From Pseudodesulfovibrio sp. S3 (GTDB taxonomy: Bacteria > Desulfobacterota > Desulfovibrionia > Desulfovibrionales > Desulfovibrionaceae), in the NCBI RefSeq assembly GCF_004025585.1, contig NZ_QTZO01000007.1:108509-172508 (forward strand): 64,000 nt of DNA. Reading direction: 5' to 3'. Below are positions 43,647 through 52,728 of the stretch, piece after piece (position 1 is the stretch's first letter; the number at the start of each line of letters is the position of its first letter). The position numbers and the translations under genes were made by a program. A model generated the notes under the pieces. The model was not told the origin of the DNA, ran no database searches, and was given only the letters and a program-made list of their open reading frames with translations.

Positions 43647-44822
43647 CTAGTGTTCGTCCTTGTAGTCAGGGTGCACGTAGAAGATGGGCATCCTGGTGGT
43701 GATGAACCGGAAAACAAGCACGCCTATGGTCACCACGAACAGGGAGATGGTGATCTCGCCCCAGCTCGGGAAGTACCGCTCCGCCGAAGGCAGTTGGTAG
43801 TTGAAGGCGATCATGGAGATGTTGAACCGGTTGACGACAATGCCGAGGACGGTGAGGCCCGCGGCCCATTTGATCAAGGTGATATTCTTGTCCCGTACGC
43901 CGATGGCGTAGAGGAAAGAGGGCAGGGCCACGAAACCGAGCATCTCGACCAGGTACCAGGCTCCGTAGCCCGTGGTCAGGTAGTGCCAGTTGTTGTCGTA
44001 GGCCAGGCCGATGAGCTTGATGGAGAAGTACCCGAACAGCACGAGGGAAGCGGCCTTGGCAAAACCGAGGACAAGGCCATCGTGGTTGCTCAGGTACTCC
44101 TCATCCATCAAGTGGTGCATGGGCTTGTGGGAGAGGGTTCCTTCGAAGATGACCATGGACAGGCCCGCGCAGATGCTCGACACGAAGAAGAAGACCGGCA
44201 GGTACTGGGAGTACCACAGCGGGTGCAGCTTCGAGGGCACGATGGTGAACAGCGCGCCAAGGGAGGATTGGTGCAGGGTGGACAGGACCACGCCGAAGAT
44301 GGTCAGGGCCAGGGTCAGCTTGACCACGACGTTGCGGATCTTCTTCATGCCGAGCCATTCGAAAAGGGCCGGGGTGAATTCGATGAACAGCACGGTCAGG
44401 TACAGGAACACGCAGAGACCCACTTCGAAGAGCAGGGACGTGGTGCCCTGCTGGACGAAGATCGGGTAGGGCAGACGCCACGGACGGCCCACATCGTAAT
44501 GCAGGGCGAAGACCACCAGGGCATAGCCCAGGAAGGCGGTCAGGATGGCCGGGCGGACCCCCGAATGGAACTTTTTGAGACCGAACACGTAGCAGGCGGC
44601 CGAGGTGGTGTATCCTCCGGCTGCCAGGGCAACGCCGCACATCAGATCGAAGCCGATCCAGATGCCCCAGGGGTTGTTCTGGTCAAGGTTGGTGACGGCG
44701 CCGAGGCCGACGGTGAAACGCATCACGGTGACGATGAGTCCGGCGATGAGAATGATTCCAGCAATGATATTGAACGGCGTGAAGAGCGATCTCTTTTCGG
44801 CCATGGTGGTGTCGACAGACAT
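43647..44822 (-). CDS. hmcC: Hmc complex membrane subunit HmcC (NrfD family)
   Basis: A 391-residue NrfD/PsrC-family membrane protein with about ten helices (first helix about 15-40; NPWGIWIGFDLMCGVALAAGG is a family-typical quinone-site region). It starts one base after the stop of hmcB. It forms the membrane quinone-facing part of the complex. Confidence 0.92.
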   Translation of the reverse strand: MSVDTTMAEKRSLFTPFNIIAGIILIAGLIVTVMRFTVGLGAVTNLDQNNPWGIWIGFDLMCGVALAAGGYTTSAACYVFGLKKFHSGVRPAILTAFLGYALVVFALHYDVGRPWRLPYPIFVQQGTTSLLFEVGLCVFLYLTVLFIEFTPALFEWLGMKKIRNVVVKLTLALTIFGVVLSTLHQSSLGALFTIVPSKLHPLWYSQYLPVFFFVSSICAGLSMVIFEGTLSHKPMHHLMDEEYLSNHDGLVLGFAKAASLVLFGYFSIKLIGLAYDNNWHYLTTGYGAWYLVEMLGFVALPSFLYAIGVRDKNITLIKWAAGLTVLGIVVNRFNISMIAFNYQLPSAERYFPSWGEITISLFVVTIGVLVFRFITTRMPIFYVHPDYKDEH

Positions 44823-45881
44823 CTAGGACTCCTCCTCGTTGGTTTCGGCGTCCTCTGCCTTGGGAGCGAGAGCCTCTTCAACGGCCTTCTTGACCTCGAC
44901 CTCGATGCGACGCTGGCTATTCTGTTCGGCCTTGCCCAGCTCCTCGTGGAGCTTCTGCTCGGCTTTTTCGCCAGCCCGTTTCAGGGCATCCTTGACAGCT
45001 GCGACGCGTTCGTCGTTGGCGATCTTCGCGTTCCGCTGGGTCACGGCATAGATGCCGCCCAGCAGCACGGGCCACAGGCCGACCACGATGGGTACGGCTG
45101 CCAGGGCTCCGGCGGTCAGCTCCGGCGCGGACTGGGTTCCCAGGTCCTCGCGCAGGCCGATTTCGGAGAAGGGCTCGCCAGAGATATACATCCAGCTGGT
45201 ACCGCCCATCTCGTGCTCGCCGTAGACGTGGTCCACGTAGCGTTCGGGGTAGGTGTTGATGCGCTCGCGGGCGATCTTGATCAGTTCGGCGCGCGGCCCG
45301 AAGGTCAGCGCCTCCTTGGGACACTTCTCCACACAGCCGGGGAGCTTGCCTTCGGCCAGGCGGGGTGCGCACATGGTGCACTTCATGACCCTCGGGGTCA
45401 GCGGCTCGTCATATTCGTATGCCGGGATCGAGAACGGGCAGGCAACCATGCAGTAGCGGCAGCCGACGCAAACGGAAGCGTCGTAGGTCACGGCACCGTT
45501 GGGTTCCTTCTTGAAGGCCTTGACGAAACAGGCGGAGGCGCAGGCGGGTTCCAGGCAATGGTTGCACTGAGACTTGCGAAACACCGGGCCGGTCTTGCCC
45601 TGGTACTTGTTGACCACGGTATAGGTCTTTTCGTCGGTCCGGCGCCGGGTCTCCAGCACGGTCAGATCGTCGAAAGGCATATCGGGCGCTGGCAGCTCGT
45701 TGACTTCGTTGCAGGCCAGCTCGCACTTGCGGCAGCCGATGCAGCGGGTTGCGTCAAAGAGCACGCCCTTGGTGTCGGGATGCGGGCCGAATTTCTTGCC
45801 CCCGGCCGTAGCCGACACGGGAAGCGCGACGCTCGCGCCTGCGGCGCCCAACAATCCGAGGAATGTTCTGCGTAACATCAT
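44823..45881 (-). CDS. hmcB: Hmc complex periplasmic ferredoxin subunit HmcB
   Basis: A 352-residue Fe-S protein with a twin-arginine leader ([15 protein letters not shown]), so it is exported folded. Four [4Fe-4S] Cys sets are visible ([39 protein letters not shown] with CVEKCP). A C-terminal membrane helix (about 255-280) and a charged coiled coil (about 285-345, Glu/Lys rich) follow. The gene order and size match HmcB (about 370). Confidence 0.93.
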   Translation of the reverse strand: MMLRRTFLGLLGAAGASVALPVSATAGGKKFGPHPDTKGVLFDATRCIGCRKCELACNEVNELPAPDMPFDDLTVLETRRRTDEKTYTVVNKYQGKTGPVFRKSQCNHCLEPACASACFVKAFKKEPNGAVTYDASVCVGCRYCMVACPFSIPAYEYDEPLTPRVMKCTMCAPRLAEGKLPGCVEKCPKEALTFGPRAELIKIARERINTYPERYVDHVYGEHEMGGTSWMYISGEPFSEIGLREDLGTQSAPELTAGALAAVPIVVGLWPVLLGGIYAVTQRNAKIANDERVAAVKDALKRAGEKAEQKLHEELGKAEQNSQRRIEVEVKKAVEEALAPKAEDAETNEEES

Positions 45882-45893
45882 TTACTCCTTCGG

Positions 45894-47480
45894 TTAGTTG
45901 GTTTTCTTCTCGTGGCACGCAACGCAATTGGTGGCAGCGGGCTTTTCGAGTTTCATTTCAGTATGGCAGGACATGCACTGGCCGTGGTAGGCGGCCTTGA
46001 GGCCGGGCTTGCCCTCGACAGCGAACGGCTTGCCGTGACAGGAGGCGCACTTGGGCGGCGTCTTGGTGGCCGGGCTGTTGTGGTGGCAGCCTGCGCAGAT
46101 GGCCTCAGGCGCGGCATGGAATGCGGTGGCCAGTTGGCTGTCCTTCATGCCGTCCATGAGCGAGAGCACGATCTTGCGATGGGGCATCTTGCTCGGCAGG
46201 TATTTGTCGGAGATGACCCCGATGTTCACGAATTCGGGGATGTCCTCCACAGCCACCTGAGCCGGGCTCTGGGGACGGGCTGCGATGACGGTGGCGGCTT
46301 TGGCTGCCAGGGTTTCCTTGGGAGCGGCGGCCAGCATCTTGAGGGAGCCGTCTTCCTGGTTGCCCACGTTGTGGCAGGCGACGCAGGAGGCATCGGAGAG
46401 CACCTTGGCAGCGGGACGGCTTGCGTGGCAACCGGCGCATTCGGGCTTCTTCTGTTCCACGGCGTGACACCCGATGCAGGAGCTGTCGGACTTGACGTCA
46501 TGCAGGGCTTCGAAGGTCATTTCGTCGGATTTGGCGTTGACACCCTTGGTGTGACAGGTCAGGCAGTTGTCCACCTTTCCTTCATGGAACTTGTGATCGA
46601 AGGCAACGTACGCCATGCCCGAGACCTTTTCAGGCGCAGGGGTTTCGGCTTTTGGCATCATCAGGACAGCGTCAGGCTGTTTGCGCGGCAGGCGCGGCAG
46701 TTCTCCGCCCATGGCCTTGAGGTCCTTGGCCAGCTCGACGTTGCGTTTGGCCACTTCCTCTGTGCCGTGACAGCTTGCACATTGTACCGGGCCGCTGCGT
46801 TCCGCTTTCTTTTCGATGAGCGTCTGGTGGCAGGTGACACACTGGTTGTGGAAGACTTCCTGAGTGCTCTTTCCAGCGTTGTCGGCTGCGAAGCGCCAGC
46901 TGTCTTCCTCGCCCTTTTTCTTGTGGCAGGAACCGCAGTTGGTCTTCTCTCCGGCGTCTGCAGGAATGACCTTGGAATCCCAGTGGATGAAGTGGAGCAT
47001 GTTGTCCATACCCGATCTCACCTGCCGGGAGGTCACCTCAGGCTTGGCCTGGTGACAGCTGCGACATTCACCGACCATGGGGCCGGTCTTGAATCCCTTG
47101 TCGTCGCTCTTGACGTGACAGGTGATGCAGCCGTCGTGATAAATGTCTTTGAGCTCGGACGCGGTCAGTTCCGGCTGACCTTCGCCTTCCAGCCTGTTGA
47201 AGGTCAGGGCCATGTCGCCCTTGGCGTCCTTCTTGTGGCAGGATTCGCAACTCATGCCCTGATCTTTCAGGGCCTTGGTGTGTGCGTCGTGTTTGAACAC
47301 GGCCGCAGACTGTTCGAGTACCTCTAGTTTCGCGATGGTGTCGATCATGATCACGTCCGGTCGCCCGGCGGCCTCATCCGCCGAGCCGAGCATACCCATG
47401 GCTTCCAACTGGAAGCCCAGCACGCCGACCAGCGCGATCACGATGGCAGTCAATCGCAGTATCCGTTTACCGTTTGCCAT
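45894..47480 (-). CDS. hmcA: High-molecular-weight multihaem cytochrome c HmcA
   Basis: A 528-residue periplasmic cytochrome with a signal peptide (about 1-30) and repeated class III cytochrome c3-type units. I count fourteen CxxCH motifs and no other Cys. The D. vulgaris protein (about 545 residues) binds sixteen haems, so this homolog lacks two sites by motif count. It is the first gene of the operon. It accepts electrons from periplasmic hydrogenases or formate dehydrogenases through small cytochromes c3. Confidence 0.93.
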   Translation of the reverse strand: MANGKRILRLTAIVIALVGVLGFQLEAMGMLGSADEAAGRPDVIMIDTIAKLEVLEQSAAVFKHDAHTKALKDQGMSCESCHKKDAKGDMALTFNRLEGEGQPELTASELKDIYHDGCITCHVKSDDKGFKTGPMVGECRSCHQAKPEVTSRQVRSGMDNMLHFIHWDSKVIPADAGEKTNCGSCHKKKGEEDSWRFAADNAGKSTQEVFHNQCVTCHQTLIEKKAERSGPVQCASCHGTEEVAKRNVELAKDLKAMGGELPRLPRKQPDAVLMMPKAETPAPEKVSGMAYVAFDHKFHEGKVDNCLTCHTKGVNAKSDEMTFEALHDVKSDSSCIGCHAVEQKKPECAGCHASRPAAKVLSDASCVACHNVGNQEDGSLKMLAAAPKETLAAKAATVIAARPQSPAQVAVEDIPEFVNIGVISDKYLPSKMPHRKIVLSLMDGMKDSQLATAFHAAPEAICAGCHHNSPATKTPPKCASCHGKPFAVEGKPGLKAAYHGQCMSCHTEMKLEKPAATNCVACHEKKTN

Positions 47481-47930
47481 GTGTCGATCCCTTTACTCAA
47501 AAGCGTTGATGGCAATGAACCGGCCTCTTGGCCCGTTCCCCTAGTCCCTTTACGGGACTCTTCCGGCCCCCAAGCGCGGCTTGAGATTGCCGCGCAAAAA
47601 ACTGGTCTTAAAATCCTCCTGTCCAGGTTGGTTAAAATACCTACCGGGTCGCGAGGTTTTTACTCCATACCGGGCCGGTATGTTATATATAAGGCACTAG
47701 TCAAGCATATTTTTCATTTTGGTAATAATTCTTATAAGTATTATAACTACATTGAATTAAAGAGGAACCTGTTTAGGAGGTTTTGTTGAAAACTGTTTTC
47801 AAGTTCTGCTTTTCGGTCAGAGACGGCACGGTTTTTCTGGAAAAACACCGTGGCGAAAATTACCTACTGAAAAAGTAGAAATTTATATGCCGGAAATGGA
47901 AACAGGTTGTTTTTTTTGGGGGGAAGCAAG
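47481..47930. promoter_or_regulatory. hmc operon upstream region
   Basis: About 450 bases without a gene. A perfect inverted repeat (CATACCGGGCCGGTATG, 47666-47682) lies next to an AT-rich TATATATAA stretch (47684-47692) and TTGACT on the minus strand (47699-47704). These mark the probable hmcA promoter/operator, about 200 bases upstream of the start codon. The exact -10 is not clear. The remaining sequence is AT-rich with no other signal that I can support. Confidence 0.5.
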
Positions 47931-47955
47931 TGAATGCAGAGAGGACTCGGGGCAG

Positions 47956-47991
47956 AAAAAAAGACCCTTCCGGTTGGAAGGGTCTTTTTTT
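47956..47991 (-). terminator. Terminator of the 63-residue gene
   Basis: AGACCCTTCC-GGTT-GGAAGGGTCT with seven or more A/T on each side (47956-47991). It lies about 60 bases past the stop at 48054 and could work in both directions. Confidence 0.9.
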
Positions 47992-48053
47992 GGGTGAGAC
48001 AGGATGAAAAATCGAGAAAAGCAAAGGGCTGTTCTCGATGGGAGGGCCGTATC

Positions 48054-48245
48054 TTAGGGCTTTTTCACGATTTTATGGACCCATCGGTTTTCAGAGACAC
48101 GGTCGGAAACAACGTATCCCCGTTCACGCAGGTAGCGCATTTTTCTGCCGCCGTCTCCATAGGAGAAAAGCCGCTGTCCGACCTGGTGTTGGTTGAGAAA
48201 CGTCATGGCCGCTTTTTTATAATTCAGACAGAAGAAATCGAACAT
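48054..48245 (-). CDS. Hypothetical 63-residue basic protein
   Basis: A small protein starting MFDFFCLNYKKAAM and ending HKIVKKP. The ATG at 48245 has a GGAGG site seven bases upstream and the gene ends at a strong terminator, so it is a real transcription unit. It is basic (many Lys/Arg), with the motif SYGDGGRKMRYLRERGYV. I do not recognise a family; it may bind nucleic acid. Confidence 0.65.
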   Translation of the reverse strand: MFDFFCLNYKKAAMTFLNQHQVGQRLFSYGDGGRKMRYLRERGYVVSDRVSENRWVHKIVKKP

Positions 48246-48843
48246 ATGTAAACCTCCAATAGCAAGGAAGATGCGCAACCTAGCACTGCCGTTCGAATCA
48301 GTCCACCACAAGTTTAACAAGTATCCCGGTGGAGTTCCGTAACCCCCCTGGTGGTACTGCGGCAGAATCGTTGCAATGCGGCGCCTTCGGATGACATGTT
48401 CGCCTCTTCTGTTCGAAAAGGGGTGTTTCAATGCCGGCGAACTGTTTTTTTTCTACTTTTGTTGTTATGTCCAAATCCTTGCCTTTTCATTTTGCGCAGG
48501 AAATCCATGTTAAGCTATTTGCGGAATTATGAAAGGCTTCTCATGAGAAAAACGAGAACTCATGGCGAACGGGCAGATCCTGCATGTAGCACACAGGGGT
48601 GATCGAATGCTCATGTTTATTCGGTCGGGGTTGTGATCCACGACAAAAATCTTTGGATCTCCGGCAACGGTGTTGCCTGATAACGTGTTGGTATGGTTTG
48701 ACATCTTTTGTGTGATGGTGCCGGTCCCTGCTTCGGGCTCGAAAAGTCTTTACCTGCGAAGAAGCCCAAGGCGGTCCGTAGGCGCGGCGGCTTCATCCCA
48801 AATGACTTGGGACAGGCGGGAACGTGACTCTGTAAAAAGCGGC
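48246..48843. other. Sparse intergenic region with only weak ORFs
   Basis: About 600 bases. One possible small plus-strand ORF (48507-48602, 31 residues, with an AGGA ribosome-like site) cannot be supported further. A longer minus-strand frame at 48617-48847 has no ribosome site and a random-looking composition. I see no tRNA-like fold or strong hairpin. Confidence 0.4.
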
Positions 48844-49122
48844 TCAAGTCCTTTTGTAGATGAATAAAATGGTCGGCTCTGCGCCGTACTCGTCATCAGC
48901 TTGAAGCCCGGCGTCCAGCAGCCAGGACATGGTGTGTATGGCCTCGTCTCGAGATGTCATTTCATAGCGCATGGGGTGCTTGTGGCTGCTGTCGTCCCGG
49001 TTGGAACCGGCATCATCAATGCCCACATACCAGCCTTGGTTCACGCCGCCATGGTGATTTATGTGACGGAGCGCCTGTTCGGCCGCTTTCCTGTTGATTG
49101 GGGGTTCATCTGAAGTGATCAT
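48844..49122 (-). CDS. Hypothetical protein (about 92 residues)
   Basis: A possible protein starting MITSDEPPINRKAAEQ and ending ILFIYKRT. It is hydrophilic, with the pattern RHINHHGGVNQGWYVGIDDAGSNRDDSS. I do not recognise a family. There is no good ribosome site before this ATG, and the frame stays open 65 codons upstream, so the start is uncertain. The codon pattern fits coding sequence moderately well. Confidence 0.45.
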   Translation of the reverse strand: MITSDEPPINRKAAEQALRHINHHGGVNQGWYVGIDDAGSNRDDSSHKHPMRYEMTSRDEAIHTMSWLLDAGLQADDEYGAEPTILFIYKRT

Positions 49123-49284
49123 GTGGGATGAACTATCAGCATAATGCAATCCGAGGCAACCGTTAGCTTGTCTGGCGGGACGTGAAACTGATGTCTGATT
49201 TTGACAAAACCCGACGTACGGAAGCGTTGGGATGTCTTGTCCGTTCAGGTGGAGTCTGCCCATGGACATGCAGCTTTTCTGCAC

Positions 49285-49319
49285 AAAAAAAGGGTGGTGA
49301 GTATTTCTACTGACCACCC
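49285..49319 (-). terminator. Terminator of the double-cubane reductase operon
   Basis: On the minus strand GGGTGGT...ACCACCC with an inner AGTA-GAAA-TACT stem (GAAA tetraloop) is followed by seven T residues (49285-49291). It lies about 30 bases past the stop at 49348. Confidence 0.9.
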
Positions 49320-49347
49320 GGAATTATGCGAATATCGCCAGCCTTGC

Positions 49348-50478
49348 TTACCCGATCATCTCCAGAAAGGCCTCAATGCGAACACGCAGTTGCTCGGTGT
49401 CCGCATCTGAATAGTCTGTCTCGATGTGCAGGTAGGGCATTTTCTTGTCGCCCTGCACGAACTTGCGGATTGTTTCCGCTTCCACGTTGTACGTATGGCA
49501 GGCTTGCCACGTGAGGTCTACGACGGCATCTGCGCTGAAATCATCGATCATGGTGTTGAGGAGTTCGATTCGGCCAGGGTTGGGAGACATGATCGAGCAG
49601 GGGGTTGCGAGATACTTTTCTGCCAGGGCCGTGATCGGAGCCTTGTCAGTGTCCACCATCATGGTCTTCTTGTAGCCCGTGCAGTTCTCAAACGCCACGA
49701 CAGTGCCGCCTGCGTCTTCGATGAGCTGGCAGACCTTGTGCGAGCCCATGCCCATGGGGACACCGGAAATGATGATACGAGGTCCTTGTTTGATCTTTTC
49801 GATTGGCGTGTTGCCGATTTCATCGACGACTGCTTCAAGGAGTTTGACAGACTCCTGCTTGGACGCAAAGAAGCCCGCTTTGAAAATAATCTCAAGCATT
49901 TTCATGCCGGAAATCGGCGCGGGAGACTGTTGGTTGAGATCCATGAGCCCCTTGAGTGCGGCCGCCTCTCGATTGGTCAGTTGAATGGCTTCCCTCAGCA
50001 TGGCGTCGGTTATTTCGACCCCGCATTCCAGTTCGACTCGCTCCTTGAAGCGCAGTATTTCGCCCTCCCAGAACGGGGCTGTCACTGAAAGTTCCTGATT
50101 GTGCGGCAGATACATCAGATGGAGCGGCTTCAGCTCGGCCATTTGCTCGAACATCTTCTTTTTGCCGTCGCAAGTGGAGTCGGCAACGATAAGGTCGGCT
50201 GCCTTGAAGTAGGGGCAAGAATCTTCGACCGCAAACCCGAAGCTCGATTTGATCAGGGGACAGAGGTTTCGCGGCAGTGTTTTTTCAGCGGCGGGAATGG
50301 GGTCGTTCCGTGTGCCGCACAGGCCGACCGTAATGCCGCCTGCTGCCAGAGCTATTTCAACCGGTGAATACAGACAGTAAAAACCGAAAACCTTTTGTCC
50401 TTTATCCTTGGCTCCGGCAACCTCCAAGGGGTTCTGTTCTGCTCTCGTGGTCAACTGGTCAATAGAAGCGTAGTTCAT
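49348..50478 (-). CDS. Double-cubane-cluster anaerobic reductase (HgdB/BcrC family, YjiM-like)
   Basis: A 376-residue cytoplasmic Fe-S protein of the 2-hydroxyacyl-CoA dehydratase/BcrC superfamily. Conserved pieces include FYCLYSPVEIALAAGG, CGTRNDPIP, LPRNLCPLIKSSFG, DSCPYF and ADSTCDGKKKMFE near the N-terminus and a Cys in WQACHTYNVE. As a single protein paired with its own ATP-driven activator (next gene upstream) it matches the double-cubane [8Fe-9S] reductases, whose physiological substrate is unknown but which reduce small molecules such as acetylene in vitro. An alternative is a dehydratase subunit, but the second subunit is missing. It has its own terminator. Confidence 0.85.
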   Translation of the reverse strand: MNYASIDQLTTRAEQNPLEVAGAKDKGQKVFGFYCLYSPVEIALAAGGITVGLCGTRNDPIPAAEKTLPRNLCPLIKSSFGFAVEDSCPYFKAADLIVADSTCDGKKKMFEQMAELKPLHLMYLPHNQELSVTAPFWEGEILRFKERVELECGVEITDAMLREAIQLTNREAAALKGLMDLNQQSPAPISGMKMLEIIFKAGFFASKQESVKLLEAVVDEIGNTPIEKIKQGPRIIISGVPMGMGSHKVCQLIEDAGGTVVAFENCTGYKKTMMVDTDKAPITALAEKYLATPCSIMSPNPGRIELLNTMIDDFSADAVVDLTWQACHTYNVEAETIRKFVQGDKKMPYLHIETDYSDADTEQLRVRIEAFLEMIG

Positions 50479-50521
50479 GGAGTCTCCTTCTTCAAGTTGT
50501 CAGAATGAATTGGCTATGCAG

Positions 50522-51373
50522 TTACGCGTTTTTTGCTGCAATAAGGGCTGCCCCGATGGCTCCGGCAAAGGGGGCGAGCGGCGGGGCGATGAGTTCAATG
50601 TTGAGTGCCTTGGAAAAGCACTCGGCAAGATCGGCATTTCTGGCGGTTCCGCCCGTGAAGGCAATATTCGGAGTCAGTGGAATCCGCCCTGCCAGGCTGG
50701 TCAATCGTTTTGCAATGGAAATCACGATTCCGGCCGCCAGGTCCTTTCGGGAAACACCGGAGGCGGTCAGGCCGATCACTTCGGATTCCGCAAAAACGGC
50801 ACACATGCTCGAAATGGGGGCAGGGTTTCCCAAGGAGGCAAGAACTCCGAAATTATCGAGATCGACCCCCAATGCTATTGCCATGTTGGCAATGAACCGG
50901 CCGGTTCCGGCAGCGCATTTGTCGTTCATGAGGAAATCACGGACATTGCCGTGTTCATCCAGGGAAATGAGCTTGGAATCCTGGCCGCCGATGTCGAGCA
51001 CGGTCATGGCGTCAGGCACCAAATGTTTCGCGCCCAGAGCATGGCAGGATATTTCCGTTACCCGTTTGTCAATCCCGGAGGCCATATTCCGGCCATACCC
51101 CGTTGCGACCGTTCGGATAATTTCAAAATCGGAGGAGGGCAGGAGGGAAAGAGCTTCCTCCAAAGCCTCTTGGGCCGCCGCTTTGGGATTCCAGCCAGTG
51201 CTTTTCTCGGCAACAGCGATCACTTCATTGGAAATCCCGTCTATAATCGCAGCCTTGGTGGCTGTTGAACCGATGTCCAGCCCGGCGAACGCCATCGTAT
51301 TGATGGCGCCGGCTGGATCGCTGCTTGTGCGATCCAGGCTTTTATCACCAATTATGCTATGTATTGCGCGCAA
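50522..51373 (-). CDS. ATP-dependent Fe-S activase (BadF/HgdC family, YjiL-like)
   Basis: A 283-residue ASKHA-fold ATPase that feeds electrons to the double-cubane reductase. It has GLDIGSTATKAAI (ATP site), TGYGRN, DIGGQDSK, NDKCAAGTGRF and SSMCAVFAESE; the Cys in the last two motifs ligate the shared [4Fe-4S] cluster of the homodimer. The start given is a TTG with GGGAGG five bases before it, which adds about 26 residues before the family's usual MAFAGLDIGST; the internal ATG at 51295 has no ribosome site. The extension is basic. The start choice is uncertain; the function is not. Confidence 0.85.
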   Translation of the reverse strand: MRAIHSIIGDKSLDRTSSDPAGAINTMAFAGLDIGSTATKAAIIDGISNEVIAVAEKSTGWNPKAAAQEALEEALSLLPSSDFEIIRTVATGYGRNMASGIDKRVTEISCHALGAKHLVPDAMTVLDIGGQDSKLISLDEHGNVRDFLMNDKCAAGTGRFIANMAIALGVDLDNFGVLASLGNPAPISSMCAVFAESEVIGLTASGVSRKDLAAGIVISIAKRLTSLAGRIPLTPNIAFTGGTARNADLAECFSKALNIELIAPPLAPFAGAIGAALIAAKNA

Positions 51374-51620
51374 TTAAGCCTCCCACTATGATGAATTGTA
51401 TTGGGCTATACAGCGAAAGTATCAATGGTGGCAATTTATATTATCAATATGGAGACTTGGCATCATTTGCGTGGCCGTTAGCCTGACGAGTCGGAAATGG
51501 GGTATGATTTGGGCTGTTAAGCTCATCTGGAAGGGGCGGCATTGGAACAATATCTGAACTCGGAGTATCCGCCGTGCCGTACTGAGGTGGGACACATCTA
51601 TTCCTCCTCTGAGTCGATAC

Positions 51621-52310
51621 TCATAATCTCATGACCAAAAAAAGGTTCAAACCCGCCATGCGGATTTGAACTTTTTGGGCTGACATAGATAACTGCTCTT
51701 TTGGAGAGCCGTAATTACACCTGAATTCACATTCTTTTGAATACAGCCAAAAATACTGGCGAGGAATCCCATTGTATTTCCTCAGTTGGCGCTTGGCCTG
51801 GTTCCAAAAAATCTCAATTCCATTGATATGGTTGTGTCCATCAACATACCTTTTCAGGTGGTTGATGCGATAGTGTTTAAATTCAGATACATCCAGTATT
51901 TTATATGACGACAATCCATCCGTATAAACAACGCTATCGGGCTGTACCTGAGAGTCGATGCTCTTTTTTACGGTTTTTGATTGAGTATTTGGCAGAATCT
52001 GAGCGAAGACCTTTCCATTCCGCTTAAGAATGCCAAATACTGCGACTTTGCCAGCAGTTCCTCGGCCTCGAATCCCACGCCTGTAGCCACCAAAGTAGCT
52101 TTCGTCGATTCACCTTCACTAGAAAACATCTCAACTGAGGGCGTTTGATGGTCTATAATACACTGCAATCTTTGGTGAAAGCTAATTGCCGTATTGCGGT
52201 TTACCCCTACCAAGTCACTGGCAGTTCGGGATGGGGTGCCTGCAACGAAATGTTCAATGAGGCGATCCGAAATACGCCCGATAAACGTGATCTCTTTAAC
52301 CTCATGGTTT
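51621..52310 (-). pseudogene. Decayed IS1595-family (ISXO2-like) transposase
   Basis: A degenerate transposase in two frames. The upstream part (about 52310-52110) reads EITFIGRISDRLIEHF and DLVGVNRNTAISFHQRL, typical of the N-terminal HTH of this family. A one-base shift near 52110 is needed to continue into IDESYFGGYRRGIRGRG, YTDGLSSYKI and HNHINGIEIFWNQAKR, which carry the DDE/N catalytic core (D in DE, D in YTDG, E in GIE). No intact start codon precedes it. The target repeats are not visible, so this is a remnant. It separates the core genome from the secretion locus. Confidence 0.8.
51645..51671 (-). terminator. Hairpin and T run at the 3' end of the IS remnant
   Basis: GTTCAAACCCGC-CAT-GCGGATTTGAAC (one G-T pair) with seven A residues on the plus strand (51637-51643), that is, a T run on the minus strand. 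Confidence 0.6.
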
Positions 52311-52728
52311 CCCTTATATGGAGAGAGATCTATGTCAGACCAGTGTTTTTTATGCCAAATTTTATCGTTTGTGCTGCGTAATGAAATTTTTAAGCATTTG
52401 TTAACGTTTTAAGTATTCTGACAGCTGTCGGCTATCTGAATGTCCATATTTAATGCACTGCTGCATTCTTTGTTGAGTTTTGTATATCTATCCTCTATAG
52501 AGCTCATTGCTGATCTGAATGTGATTCCGGGGTGGAATCTTAACCAATTGATATTCTAAATAAAGCCAAATTCGTCGTGAGGCGGAGACGGAAAGCCACG
52601 GGTCTTCATGTTGATTGAAGACAGCCGGGTTGCCGAGTGAAAGCTGCGTCAGAGCTTCCATTCTCCTATCATAGTCTAAATTTTGGCCTAACCGAGTTTG
52701 CCATGCGGCAAGCTGCGAGGGCTTTGCT
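52311..52728. other. Region between the IS remnant and tpsB
   Basis: About 420 AT-rich bases. A minus-strand frame (52488-52736) overlaps the tpsB start and has no good ribosome site; I do not support it. The region should hold the tpsBA promoter, but I see no clear one. Confidence 0.4.

Noticed and set aside
43650..45875. Long plus-strand open frame opposite hmcC and hmcB
   Set aside because: It is a GC-rich shadow of the well-supported hmcBC genes, with a His/Asp/Gly-rich composition and no family signature.
48617..48847. Minus-strand open frame in the gene-poor stretch
   Set aside because: No ribosome site, no motif and a composition like non-coding sequence.
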